64,000 nt of DNA from Tous-C4FEB sp044356555 (GTDB lineage: Bacteria; Verrucomicrobiota; Verrucomicrobiia; Opitutales; Opitutaceae). The notes below the pieces were generated by a model that worked only from the letters and a program-made list of their open reading frames with translations, was not told the origin of the DNA and searched no databases. The position numbers were made by a program, and so were the translations under genes. Below are positions 34,881 to 43,663 of this stretch, in pieces (position 1 is the stretch's first letter; the number at the start of each line of letters is the position of its first letter). The stretch covers positions 62,001 through 126,000 of the forward strand of contig JBIKWB010000014.1 of NCBI GenBank assembly GCA_044356555.1, written 5' to 3'.

Positions 34881-35972
34881 TCAGGGGGTCGCCGACTTCG
34901 GCGTTTCGGCGAGGGCGGCGTCGAGGGATTTCAGCATCGCGGCGATGGTTTCGTCGGTCTCGTCGCCCATGTTGGAGATGCGGAAGGTTTTGCCCTTCAG
35001 CTTGCCGTAGCCTCCGTCGATTACGAGGCCGTGCTTTGATTTCAGAATTTTGTTCAACGCGCCGAGGTCGATATTTTGCGTGTTGGCGAAGCAGTTCAAT
35101 GAGAGCGAACCGTAGCCTTCCTTGGGGAACAGCTTGAAACCCTTGGCGAAAACGAAGTCGCGGACGGTGGAATTGAGGCGGGCGTGACGAGCGAAGCGGG
35201 CCGCGAGGCCCTCGGTCTTGATATCATCGAGCTTCGATTTGAGGGCGTAGATGAGCGGGATGACCGGGGTGCTGGGCGTCATGCCGTTCTCGTGGTTTTT
35301 TTGAAACTCGATCAGGTCGAAATAGTAGCCGCGGGTAGGGCATTTGGCGGCGCGGTCGAGGGCTCGTTTTGAGACGGAGCAGAGGGCCAGCCCGGGCGGG
35401 AGGGCGAGGGCCTTTTGCGAACCGGTGATGAGGATGTCGATACCGAGTTCGTCCTTATGGATGGGCAGCACACTGAAGGAACTGACGGTGTCGATGATCG
35501 AGATCACCTCCGGGAAATCGCGCAGGACGGCCATGATCGCCGGCAAATCGCTCATGCAGCCGCAGGACGTTTCATTGTGAATGAGAGTGATCGCGTCGTA
35601 ACCGCCGGTGGCGAGTTCACGGCGGATAGCTTCGGGGTCGACCGGTTGGCCCCAGTCGAACTTGAGGGCGGTGGCGGCGAGCCCGCAGCGCAGAGCGACA
35701 TCGTTCCACTTGTCGGAGAACGCGCCGTTCATGCAGTTGAGCACCTTCTTTTGGCAGACGTTCCGCAGCGCGCCTTCCATTACGCCCCACGCGGAGCTGG
35801 TCGAGAGATAGACCGGATCTTTCGTGGCGGCCAGGGCCTGGAGCTCGGGCTGGATGGAATTATAGAGCGCGACAAAGTCGGTGCTGCGATGGCCGATCAT
35901 GGGCTGCGCCATGGCGCGGAGCGTTTTTTCCGAGACGGCGATGGGGCCGGGGATGAAGAGTTTGTAGCTCAT
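34881..35972 (-). CDS. class V aminotransferase (alanine/serine-glyoxylate type)
   Basis: A PLP-dependent aminotransferase of 363 residues. The N-terminus YKLFIPGPIAVSEKTLRAMAQPMIGHR is the usual opening of alanine-glyoxylate/serine-pyruvate aminotransferases. The PLP-binding Asp is in IDTVSSFSVLPI and the Schiff-base lysine in ITGSQKALALPPG. Related enzymes supply serine or glycine, or act as a phosphoserine aminotransferase substitute; which applies here is not evident. ATG 35972 is divergent from lpxK across about 90 bases. Confidence 0.88.
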   Translation of the reverse strand: MSYKLFIPGPIAVSEKTLRAMAQPMIGHRSTDFVALYNSIQPELQALAATKDPVYLSTSSAWGVMEGALRNVCQKKVLNCMNGAFSDKWNDVALRCGLAATALKFDWGQPVDPEAIRRELATGGYDAITLIHNETSCGCMSDLPAIMAVLRDFPEVISIIDTVSSFSVLPIHKDELGIDILITGSQKALALPPGLALCSVSKRALDRAAKCPTRGYYFDLIEFQKNHENGMTPSTPVIPLIYALKSKLDDIKTEGLAARFARHARLNSTVRDFVFAKGFKLFPKEGYGSLSLNCFANTQNIDLGALNKILKSKHGLVIDGGYGKLKGKTFRISNMGDETDETIAAMLKSLDAALAETPKSATP

Positions 35973-36061
35973 AAAAGTGGCCCGTGGGCGTTGCGAAAAC
36001 AGTTTACGCGCCGGAGGCCGTCAACCTTCATCGCGGGCATCAACGCGTCCATAAAACTCCC

Positions 36062-37264
36062 ATGCTGCTGCACTGGTTGAAGAAGAAGTTTCGTACGTTT
36101 GAGCTCTACACGGTGGACATCGTGCTCGACCGGCGCGCGGATGCCGGAGCGAGTGTGTATGGGGCGTTTTTGCAGGCGCTGTCGTGGTTGTTCAACGGGA
36201 TCGTGCAGACGCGGCTTTGGCTCTATCGGAACCGCATTTTCCACGACCACCCGCTGGGTTGTCTCGTCGTGGTCGTGGGCAATCTCACTGTCGGTGGCAC
36301 CGGCAAGACGCCGGTGGTGGAAAAATTTGCGCGGGCGCTGCGCGACCGGGGACGCAAGGTCGCCATCCTCAGCCGCGGCTATAAAAGCAAGGCGCCGCCG
36401 TTTTGGAAAAAGTGGTGGTTTAAGCTCACGCATACGGCCGAGGCGCCGCCCCGGGTCGTGAGCGACGGCGTGCGGGTGTTGCTCGATAGCGAGACGGCCG
36501 GCGACGAACCGTTCATGCTGGCGAAGAATCTGCCCGGAGTCGTCGTGCTCGTGGACAAAAACCGCGTGAAGGCCGGCGCGTATGCGATCAAGAAATTCGG
36601 TTGCGACACCCTGATTTTGGACGACGGCTTCCAGTATCTGCCGCTTAAGGGGCGGTTGAATCTGCTGCTGGTGGACAAGACCAATCCCTTCGGCAACGGC
36701 CACATGCTGCCGCGCGGCGTGCTGCGAGAGCCGATCAAGCACCTGAACCGGGCGAGTTATATTTTCCTGACGAAATCAAACGGCGAACGGGACAACGAAT
36801 TGGAGGCCCTGATTCGGGAGCACAATCCGAAGGCTGACATCATCGAATGCGCGCACCGGCCGCAGTATCTCCAACGCTTCGGTGTCGCGGTCGATGCGCC
36901 GGAGGCCCGCGTGCCGCTGGCGTGGCTGAAAGGGCGGCGGGTCTTTGCTTTCAGTGGCATCGCGACACCGGAAAGCTTCGAGAAATTTTTGCGCGATCTC
37001 GGTGCGCTCGTCATGGGCCGGGAGCGCTACTTGGACCATTACCGCTATGAGGAGGAGGATTTGGCGGAACTCTTTGCCGCGGCCCAGCGTGAAGGCGCGG
37101 AGTGTTTGGTGACGACCGAGAAGGACGCGGTGCGCATCGCGGAAACGCGGGCGTGCCCTTTGCCGCTCTTTTACCTGCGGCTTGAGATCGACATCATCAG
37201 GGGTGCGGCGGACTTCGAAGAAGCCGTGGGGCGCATTTGTTTTCCGCGGGACGGGACGCGGTAG
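36062..37264 (+). CDS. lpxK: tetraacyldisaccharide 4'-kinase LpxK
   Basis: Phosphorylates the lipid A disaccharide at the 4' position at the inner membrane. The 400-residue protein has an N-terminal hydrophobic/amphipathic anchor (ALSWLFNGIVQTRLWLY, about 40-55), the P-loop VVVGNLTVGGTGKTPV (about 71-85), ILSRGYKSK, GDEPFMLAKNLPG and the late LILDDGFQYLPL motif. ATG 36062 is preceded by ACTCCC. It is longer than E. coli LpxK (328) because of an insertion around FWKKWWFKLTHTAEAPPR and an extended C-terminus. Confidence 0.94.
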   Translation: MLLHWLKKKFRTFELYTVDIVLDRRADAGASVYGAFLQALSWLFNGIVQTRLWLYRNRIFHDHPLGCLVVVVGNLTVGGTGKTPVVEKFARALRDRGRKVAILSRGYKSKAPPFWKKWWFKLTHTAEAPPRVVSDGVRVLLDSETAGDEPFMLAKNLPGVVVLVDKNRVKAGAYAIKKFGCDTLILDDGFQYLPLKGRLNLLLVDKTNPFGNGHMLPRGVLREPIKHLNRASYIFLTKSNGERDNELEALIREHNPKADIIECAHRPQYLQRFGVAVDAPEARVPLAWLKGRRVFAFSGIATPESFEKFLRDLGALVMGRERYLDHYRYEEEDLAELFAAAQREGAECLVTTEKDAVRIAETRACPLPLFYLRLEIDIIRGAADFEEAVGRICFPRDGTR

Positions 37265-37316
37265 CTTTCGCTTGCAGGCGGCGGGCGGCGTGACGTTAGC
37301 TGAGCTCTTAATTCAC

Positions 37317-38438
37317 ATGATCATCGACCCCCGCTACACCCAACTTGCCGCCGGCCTCACCGGATTTTCGACCGCCCTTAAACCGGGTGAACGCGTGCTC
37401 ATCGATGCTTTCGACGTGCCCGACGCGATGGTTATCGCACTCGTGCGCGCGACCCGGGCCCGAGGCGCGACCCCTTACGTGCAGCTGCACCGGGCGCGGG
37501 TCTCGCGGGAGCTCGCGCTCGGCGCGACTGAGGCGCAATACGAGCCCCACGCCGCCGTGGAATTGCAGCGGATGCAGAAGATGGACGCCTACATCGCCCT
37601 GCGCGGCGCGGATAATATTTTTGAAAACTCCGACGTGCCTTCGGCGCGGACGCAGCTGATCTCGCGGCTGATGAAACCCGTGCTCGACCATCGCGTGGGC
37701 AAGACCAAATGGGTCGTGTTGCGTTGGCCGACTTCGGCGATGGCGCAACAGGCGGGGAAGAGTACCGAGGCGTTTGAGGATTTCTATTTCAAGGTCTGCA
37801 ATCTCGACTACAGCCTGCTCACGCCCGGCATGAAAGCGCTGGGCGACCTGATGGCGAAGACCGACCGCGTGCAGATCAAGGGCCCGGGGACCGATCTCAC
37901 GTTTTCCATCAAGGGCATCGGCTCGCAGCCTTGCGGCGGCCTGCGGAACATCCCCGATGGCGAAGTTTTCTCGTGCCCGGTGAAGGACTCCGTCGAAGGC
38001 GTGATCCAGTATAACGCGCCGACGGTCTACCTCGGCGCTTCCTTCGATAATATCCGGTTAGTTTTCAAAAAAGGGAAAATCGTCGAAGCGACTTCCAACA
38101 ACACGAAACGCCTCAATGAGATTTTGGACAGCGACGCCGGCGCGCGCTACATCGGCGAGTTCGCGATCGGTTTCAATCCGCATATCCTTGAGCCGATGCG
38201 CGATATCCTTTTCGACGAAAAGATCGCCGGCTCCTTCCACTTCACGCCCGGGCAAGCCTATGACGGCGTCGGCAACGGCAACAAATCCCAAGTGCATTGG
38301 GACATGGTGTGCATCCAGCGGCCCGAGTACGGCGGCGGCGAAATCTGGTTCGACGGCAAGTTGATCCGCAAGGACGGCATCTTTGTGCCGAAGGCGCTCA
38401 ACAAGTTGAATCCGGACTATCTGCTGGGGAAGAAGTAG
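37317..38438 (+). CDS. M29 family metalloaminopeptidase
   Basis: A 373-residue cytoplasmic aminopeptidase of the thermophilic aminopeptidase (AmpS/AmpT) family, which uses two metal ions. Likely metal ligands are the Glu in DSVEGVIQYNAP, the Glu in GEFAIGFNPHI, and the His in SQVHWDMVC, followed by GGEIWFDGKLIRKDG with a late acidic ligand. GPGTDLTFSIKG is also typical of the family. ATG 37317 is chosen because IIDPRYTQLAAGL is a standard N-terminus. It lies 52 bases after lpxK on the same strand and probably supplies general peptide turnover. Confidence 0.88.
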   Translation: MIIDPRYTQLAAGLTGFSTALKPGERVLIDAFDVPDAMVIALVRATRARGATPYVQLHRARVSRELALGATEAQYEPHAAVELQRMQKMDAYIALRGADNIFENSDVPSARTQLISRLMKPVLDHRVGKTKWVVLRWPTSAMAQQAGKSTEAFEDFYFKVCNLDYSLLTPGMKALGDLMAKTDRVQIKGPGTDLTFSIKGIGSQPCGGLRNIPDGEVFSCPVKDSVEGVIQYNAPTVYLGASFDNIRLVFKKGKIVEATSNNTKRLNEILDSDAGARYIGEFAIGFNPHILEPMRDILFDEKIAGSFHFTPGQAYDGVGNGNKSQVHWDMVCIQRPEYGGGEIWFDGKLIRKDGIFVPKALNKLNPDYLLGKK

Positions 38439-38494
38439 GCGCGCGCTGGTGCGCGATTTAATCGCCCGCAAGCTGGCTCCTGCCTCAAGCTGCC

Positions 38495-39478
38495 ATGCGT
38501 GACTTCGTCCAAGCGCTGCCGAAGACCGAGACGCACCTCCACATCGAGGGCGGCTTGCCGTATCAGCTGCTGCGGGCGTGGCAGCCGGAGACTTATCCGG
38601 CGGCGCCGTTCTTCCACGAACCGGACTACCGGTTTCCGAGTTTTCAGAAATTCGACGAGATTTTGCTCGGGCATGCGCTGCCGTGGTTCATTTCGGCGGA
38701 GCGTTACTATGAATCGGCCCGGGCGATGTTTGCCCGGCAGGTCGTCGAGAACGTGCGCTATGTGGAAACAAGTTTCCACCTGCCGATCACGCAGTTCATC
38801 GGCGTGCCCGGCCGCGAGATCATTGCGGCGATCAGGGCGGCGGTACCTCCGGGATTGGAGGTGAGGATCTTTGCGGGCATGTTGCGGACGGATTATGCCG
38901 GGCCGATGCAGGCGGTGATCGACGATTTGGAGAACTGGGACGACCTCGCCGGCGTGGATTTGCACGGACTGGAGTCGCTGCCGACCGAACCGTGGACAGC
39001 CAAGGTCTGGGCCCGGCTGCGGGCGGCAGGAAAAGTGACCAAGGCCCACGCCGGGGAATTCGACGGTCCGCACCGGGTGCGCGAGGCCATCGAGATCTTG
39101 GGCGTGACCCGGGTGCAGCACGGGATCCGGGCGATCGAGGATGCGGCGGTGGTCGCGTTGGCGCGGGACCGCGGGGTGACGTTTGATACCTGCCCGATCA
39201 GCAATCTGAAACTGCGGGTGGTGCCCACGCTGGCCGAGCATCCGTTGCGACGGCTGATGCAGGCGGGAGTGCGTTGCACGGTGAGCACGGATGATCCGTT
39301 GGTTTTTGCGAACGGGGTGAGCGACGAGTATCTGGCGCTGGTCAATGAGGCCGGATTCTCCCTTGGGGAACTTGCTCAATTGGCCCGCAACGGTTGGGCC
39401 GTGGCGGACGTGCCGGGAGCGCTCCGACAGAAGTGGCTCGCGGAGATCGACCGGTTGACGATGGTGATGACCGGGTGA
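38495..39478 (+). CDS. add: adenosine deaminase family protein
   Basis: Hydrolytic deaminase of adenosine or a related adenine compound. The 327-residue protein has the zinc ligands HLH (14-16, KTETHLHIEGGL), KAHAGEF (His ligand and catalytic Glu), RVQHGIRA (catalytic His) and VSTDDPLVF (Asp ligand). The order and spacing match ADA/adenine deaminase; the exact substrate (adenosine, adenine or a modified form) is uncertain. The 3' end overlaps the rluD start by a GTGA junction, so the two genes are probably coupled. Confidence 0.9.
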   Translation: MRDFVQALPKTETHLHIEGGLPYQLLRAWQPETYPAAPFFHEPDYRFPSFQKFDEILLGHALPWFISAERYYESARAMFARQVVENVRYVETSFHLPITQFIGVPGREIIAAIRAAVPPGLEVRIFAGMLRTDYAGPMQAVIDDLENWDDLAGVDLHGLESLPTEPWTAKVWARLRAAGKVTKAHAGEFDGPHRVREAIEILGVTRVQHGIRAIEDAAVVALARDRGVTFDTCPISNLKLRVVPTLAEHPLRRLMQAGVRCTVSTDDPLVFANGVSDEYLALVNEAGFSLGELAQLARNGWAVADVPGALRQKWLAEIDRLTMVMTG

Positions 39479-40533
39479 TCCGCCCGCAAAAATCCGTGAC
39501 AGAACAAATCTACACCATTCCGCCCACCAGCCGCCGCAACCGCGCCGACAAAATTCTTGCCCGGGCGTTCCCCGAGCATAGCCGCGTGGCGTTTCACCGC
39601 TCGTTTGACGCGGGTCTGGTGCGGATGGCGGGAAAGCCGATTCCGCGGGACCAAGAAGTCGCGGGTGGCATGGAAATCAGTTTTGCTTTTCCCGATCTGA
39701 TTCCCTCGGGGGTGCGCGCGGTGGAGATTCCGCTGGAAGTGATATTCGAGGACAAGCACATGCTCGCGATCAACAAGGCCGCGGGCATGGTCGTGCATCC
39801 CGGTGCGGGCACGCGGGATGACACCCTTGTTCATGCGCTCCTCGCGCACTGCAAAGGCAAGTTGAGCGGAGTCGGTGGAGTCGAACGGCCGGGCATTGTG
39901 CACCGGTTGGACCGCGAAACCTCGGGGGTGATTTTGGTGGCGAAGAGCGACCTCGCGCACCGCGGGCTCGCGGAGCAATTCAAGGAACGCGAGCTGCAGA
40001 AAGAGTATCTTACGCTCGTGACGGGCGCGCCCGGTCTGTTGAGCGGCAGCATGAAAAAGGCGATCGGGCGCAATCAGCAGCACCGGCACAAAATGACCGC
40101 CATCGACGAGGAAGACGAAAGCGGCCGCGGCCGCGACGCGCACACCGATTGGGCGGTGGTGGAAGGATTCGGGAAGATTGCGACGCTGATGCGTTGCACG
40201 ATTCATACCGGCCGAACGCACCAGATCCGCGTCCACATGAAGGCGCTCGGGCACACGGTTTTGGGTGACGAGATCTACGGCTGGAAGCCCGACCCCCGTC
40301 TGCCGAAGCAACCGGAACGGGTGATGTTGCACGCGGAGCACATCGTGGTGACGCATCCGATCTCGGGGAAAATTCTGGACCTGAAGGCCCCGTTGCCGGC
40401 GGACTTTGAAGCCCAACTGGCGCAACTGCGTAAGCTCACCCGCAGCGAAGAGAAGCGGAAGCTGATCGCGGCCGAGCCGGTGAAGCGAAAAGGCAAATCG
40501 GCGCCACCCCCGGCGCACGTGCGGGAAGCGTAA
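39475..40533 (+). CDS. rluD: RluD-like 23S rRNA pseudouridine synthase
   Basis: Converts uridines of 23S rRNA to pseudouridine. The 352-residue protein has an N-terminal S4 domain (NRADKILARAFPEHSRVAFHRSFDAGLV) and the catalytic domain with VHRLDRETSGVILVAK (D146), then CTIHTGRTHQIRVHMKALGHTVLGDEIYG. The start is GTG 39475, overlapping the add stop, or GTG 39496; neither has a clear ribosome-binding site. The C-terminus is basic and Pro-rich (VKRKGKSAPPP), possibly an RNA-binding tail. It is one of two RluA-family enzymes in the window; this one has the more complete S4 domain. Confidence 0.92.
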   Translation: MIRPQKSVTEQIYTIPPTSRRNRADKILARAFPEHSRVAFHRSFDAGLVRMAGKPIPRDQEVAGGMEISFAFPDLIPSGVRAVEIPLEVIFEDKHMLAINKAAGMVVHPGAGTRDDTLVHALLAHCKGKLSGVGGVERPGIVHRLDRETSGVILVAKSDLAHRGLAEQFKERELQKEYLTLVTGAPGLLSGSMKKAIGRNQQHRHKMTAIDEEDESGRGRDAHTDWAVVEGFGKIATLMRCTIHTGRTHQIRVHMKALGHTVLGDEIYGWKPDPRLPKQPERVMLHAEHIVVTHPISGKILDLKAPLPADFEAQLAQLRKLTRSEEKRKLIAAEPVKRKGKSAPPPAHVREA

Positions 40534-40540
40534 TGGGATT

Positions 40541-42604
40541 CTAACGGATCTCGTAAACCTCCACGAGGGCGACGCCGCCGGCACCGGTAGGGGATTCGAT
40601 CACGGCCGTGTAAGCGCCGGGAGCAAGGGTGACGAGCAAAGCAGAGTCGGCGCTGCCGGGAGAAAGCGGGAAGGCCCCGGTTTGGCGGGCGGCTGCGCGA
40701 AGTTCGAGGGCGTTGGCCGCCGAGGCCCAGCCGGTGTTGATGAACCGGGTTTCGCCGTCGCGAACGAGCGATAGCCGGGTCGAGGGTAGTGCATCGCTCA
40801 CGCCGAAGGGGAAGAGGGCCGGTCCGATGCCGCGGATAAGAACCGTGAGCGAGGCTTGGCCCCGGATGAAAAAACCGGCGATGAGAGCCCCGTTCCCGGC
40901 GCTCACCCGGGCGCGGGCAGAGAGACTGGCAAGCACGCCCTGTCCTGAGCCGGCGGGCGACGCGTTGTAAAGTTCGATCAGGACGTTGCCAGTCGGAGTT
41001 TCGCCTTGGCCTGAAGCGACGACGCTGTGCGCGCCGGGCGAGACGGATCGCACGAGCGCAGCATCCAAGCTGCCGGGGGAAAGGGGAAAGGCACCGAGCG
41101 CAGTTGCGACGGGGGTAATGGAGGAGGCGTTCCAATTGTCGTTGGTCGCCAGAGAAACTCCTGCACCGGTGAGCAAATTGATGTGCGGGTCGGGCAGGAA
41201 ACCGACGACACCGAATGGCATAAGGCCGGGGCCGATGCCGCGGGCGAGGACCGTTCCGGACGCGTTGCGCAGGAAGAAACCGCCGATGAGCACGTCAGCC
41301 CCCAAGCCGGAGTCGGCCCGCGTGGACAGGCTGGAGAGTTCGCCGGGCGGACCTGTGATGACGGAGACCGCAGCGGCACGACTCGTGATGGAGCCGCGGG
41401 AATTGGAGACGGTCACGCTGTAGGTGCCAACCGAGGCGGCGGAAGCGGCCGCGAGCGTGTAGCTGGCGAGCGTCGCCCCGGGGATGGGGCTGCCGTTGCG
41501 CGACCAGCTGTAACTGAGGCCGCCCCCGGTAGCGGCAACTTGGAGCGTGGCGGTCGTGCCGATGGCGACGGGAAGGTCCCAAGGCTGATGGGTGATTTGC
41601 GGAGCGCTGGTGGCTGAGTTTGTCGATGTGGGCTCGACCAGCAGGAGGGCGGAGATAACGGCGCGCTCGTTGCCGCCGCTGGGGCGCACAGTGCGTTGTC
41701 CGCCGACCACGAGCGAGGTCGAGCCGCCGCCGTCCAAGTTTACCGCGCCGACGCAGCCGAGGGAGCGGAGAAGCGTGGCGAACTGGACGAGATTAAAACC
41801 GGCGGGCCCGGGGGTGTTGTCGCCCTCGGCTGCGACCAAGAGTACGATGCCGGAGGCGGTGTAGCCGATCGCGGACCGGGGACGGGAAGTGGTGTTGTTG
41901 ATTTCGATCAGCTCCTCGGCATCGGTCACGTGGATCTCGCCGTCTTTGATGAGCATGGGCGAGCCACCGATGGCGTGCTCCATGATCCACGGCACGCCGC
42001 CGGCGGGCGACGCGGTGGTAGGCACCGGTTGTGGAGCAACACCGAGGCGGTTCGGGCTCGGTGCGGGGTAGGCAATAACAGGGGTGTTGCCGGTGCCGAC
42101 GCTGTAGATCCAGTCGGTGGTGGGGCGACCCGAGCCCGTGATGCCAAATGCGGCGCGGGTGGGGAAGTAGGGCACCGAGGCACCCTGAAACGTGCGGGAG
42201 AGCGACTTCACGTTGGGCGAGGCCACGACTCCGGCGTGTTGCACGAGCGAGAACGATTGGTTGCCGCCGAAGTAGCCGGCGTTCAGGACGGCAAAAACTT
42301 TGCCGGGTTCCTGCGCGGCGAACTGCGTGGGCGTGCGAGGGGTTGAGGCCAACACCGGCTTGAAAGCCACGGTCGGTGCGGTGGGGTCCCAGGCGAGGCA
42401 AAACACCTTGGTCGGCGTGGCGGGCGGGGCGGTTTCCAAGACGTAGATTTGCAGGCCCTCGCGGGGGAAATCCGCCATGAACTCGGTCGCGAGTCTCCAG
42501 CCCGCAGGTAGCGGGATGAGTGTCGCGACGGGTTGCGCCGAGCTGGTGACGACCGTGATGCACAGCCAGAAAAACGCGACGGCGGGATGAAAACGGGCGG
42601 GCAT
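40541..42604 (-). CDS. exported phosphodiester glycosidase (NAGPA) protein with Ig-like and tandem beta modules
   Basis: 687 residues. A Sec signal (about 1-23) is followed by a NAGPA/DUF2233 domain (about 95-330: FAVLNAGYFGG, GGSPMLIKDGEI, RSAIGYTASG, LGCVGAVNLDGGGSTSLVV), which in relatives hydrolyses sugar-1-phosphodiesters such as GlcNAc-1-P diesters. An Ig-like domain (about 335-415, LSYSWSRNGSPIPGAT) follows. Two copies of a roughly 130-residue beta-rich module (about 418-550 and 553-687) end the protein, marked by LIGGFFLRN/LIAGFFIRG, LARGIGPGLMPFGV/LIRGIGPALFPFGV and FPLSPGS. The last part ends VEVYEIR and may be a surface or sorting module. Substrate unknown. Confidence 0.85.
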   Translation of the reverse strand: MPARFHPAVAFFWLCITVVTSSAQPVATLIPLPAGWRLATEFMADFPREGLQIYVLETAPPATPTKVFCLAWDPTAPTVAFKPVLASTPRTPTQFAAQEPGKVFAVLNAGYFGGNQSFSLVQHAGVVASPNVKSLSRTFQGASVPYFPTRAAFGITGSGRPTTDWIYSVGTGNTPVIAYPAPSPNRLGVAPQPVPTTASPAGGVPWIMEHAIGGSPMLIKDGEIHVTDAEELIEINNTTSRPRSAIGYTASGIVLLVAAEGDNTPGPAGFNLVQFATLLRSLGCVGAVNLDGGGSTSLVVGGQRTVRPSGGNERAVISALLLVEPTSTNSATSAPQITHQPWDLPVAIGTTATLQVAATGGGLSYSWSRNGSPIPGATLASYTLAAASAASVGTYSVTVSNSRGSITSRAAAVSVITGPPGELSSLSTRADSGLGADVLIGGFFLRNASGTVLARGIGPGLMPFGVVGFLPDPHINLLTGAGVSLATNDNWNASSITPVATALGAFPLSPGSLDAALVRSVSPGAHSVVASGQGETPTGNVLIELYNASPAGSGQGVLASLSARARVSAGNGALIAGFFIRGQASLTVLIRGIGPALFPFGVSDALPSTRLSLVRDGETRFINTGWASAANALELRAAARQTGAFPLSPGSADSALLVTLAPGAYTAVIESPTGAGGVALVEVYEIR

Positions 42605-42664
42605 GGCGGGGAAAAAGCGCGGATTTTTTGCGGGGGAACCGGCAGTCGGTCGGATTTTTATTTT

Positions 42665-43600
42665 CTATTCCAGTGCTTCGGCCGCGATGCCCCAGCGGAG
42701 GTTATAAAGTGAGTTCTCGAAGGCTGAAAAATTTCCCAGTTCGGCCAAGGTGATCACGGTCGCGAGGGCAGCCGGGAAAACATCGGCGCGGGCGGGGGGC
42801 AGGCCCGGGATTTTCTTTCGGTCAACGAGCGAGAGTTTACCCAAGTCATCAAGGAGCGTGCACAGGCTCGCGAGAGGGATGTTTGTCGCGGTCTCGGCGA
42901 GGGTGTGGCCGTCACGGGCGCCATGAATCGTGCGCACGGCGCTGAAAGTGCCGCCGGTGCCGATGGCGGTGGCCGTCGGGGGAAGGGAGAATTTAAAGCC
43001 GGAGCGCTCGATGAGGTCGCGGGTGTAGGTGGCGATCGCGATGGCTTGGTGGGTGGTGAGCGGGGCCGTCGGGTCCTGAACCAGTTTTTCAGTGAGGCGC
43101 ACACAGCCAAGTTGCAGACTCACGGCTTGCTCGATCCGGCGATCGCGAAACGCGAGGCACTCCAAGCTCCCTCCGCCGAGGTCGAAGACGTAGAAGTCGC
43201 GCAAATCACCGAGGGCGGGATCACAGGTTAGCCCGCGGCCGATGAGATTGGCTTCCTCGTCGCCGGAGAGCAGCCGGATCGGGTGGCCGGTGGCGGCGAG
43301 GACTTGGGCGATGAATTCGGCGCCGTTGAGCGCGTCGCGGACGGCGCTCGTGGCGACAAGGATGATTTTGGTCGGCGAGTGGGTGGCGGCGTCGGCCAAG
43401 AGGGACCGGATGGCTTCGAGGCCACGGGCCATCCCTTCGGCGGTGAGGCGGGGTTCGGCGCGGCTGATGCCTGCGCTGATCCGCGCGTCGATCGTGCGGT
43501 AGTGGCGCGAGTTAAGGCCACCGGCGGCGTCGCGCGCCGCCACGAGGATTTTTATGGAATTCGAACCGATATCGATGACGGCGACGGTAGGACCGGGCAT
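42665..43600 (-). CDS. Ppx/GppA family phosphatase
   Basis: An exopolyphosphatase/guanosine-pentaphosphate phosphatase of the actin-like ATPase fold, 311 residues (only the two core domains; the HD-type C-terminal part of long Ppx proteins is absent). Motifs are VAVIDIGSNSIKILV (phosphate 1), VATSAVRDALNGAEF, LSGDEEANLIGRG (catalytic Glu), FDLGGGSLECLAF (phosphate 2) and AIGTGGTFSAVRTI. By family it degrades polyphosphate or pppGpp. ATG 43600. It is separated from rsmI by a short repeat element. Confidence 0.9.
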   Translation of the reverse strand: MPGPTVAVIDIGSNSIKILVAARDAAGGLNSRHYRTIDARISAGISRAEPRLTAEGMARGLEAIRSLLADAATHSPTKIILVATSAVRDALNGAEFIAQVLAATGHPIRLLSGDEEANLIGRGLTCDPALGDLRDFYVFDLGGGSLECLAFRDRRIEQAVSLQLGCVRLTEKLVQDPTAPLTTHQAIAIATYTRDLIERSGFKFSLPPTATAIGTGGTFSAVRTIHGARDGHTLAETATNIPLASLCTLLDDLGKLSLVDRKKIPGLPPARADVFPAALATVITLAELGNFSAFENSLYNLRWGIAAEALE

Positions 43601-43603
43601 AGG

Positions 43604-43660
43604 CCCACGGAACACACGGAACACACGGAAGGAAAGTTTCGTTTCCGGGTATTCCGGGGG
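43604..43660. repeat. imperfect inverted repeat of CACGGAA units
   Basis: The left arm holds three ACACACGGA-type units (43604-43635) and the degenerate right arm (about 43640-43660) reads TTTCCGGGTATTCCGGGG. It fills the gap between the ppx start and the rsmI stop. It shares design and unit spacing with the repeat at 5651. Confidence 0.6.
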
Positions 43661-43663
43661 AAA

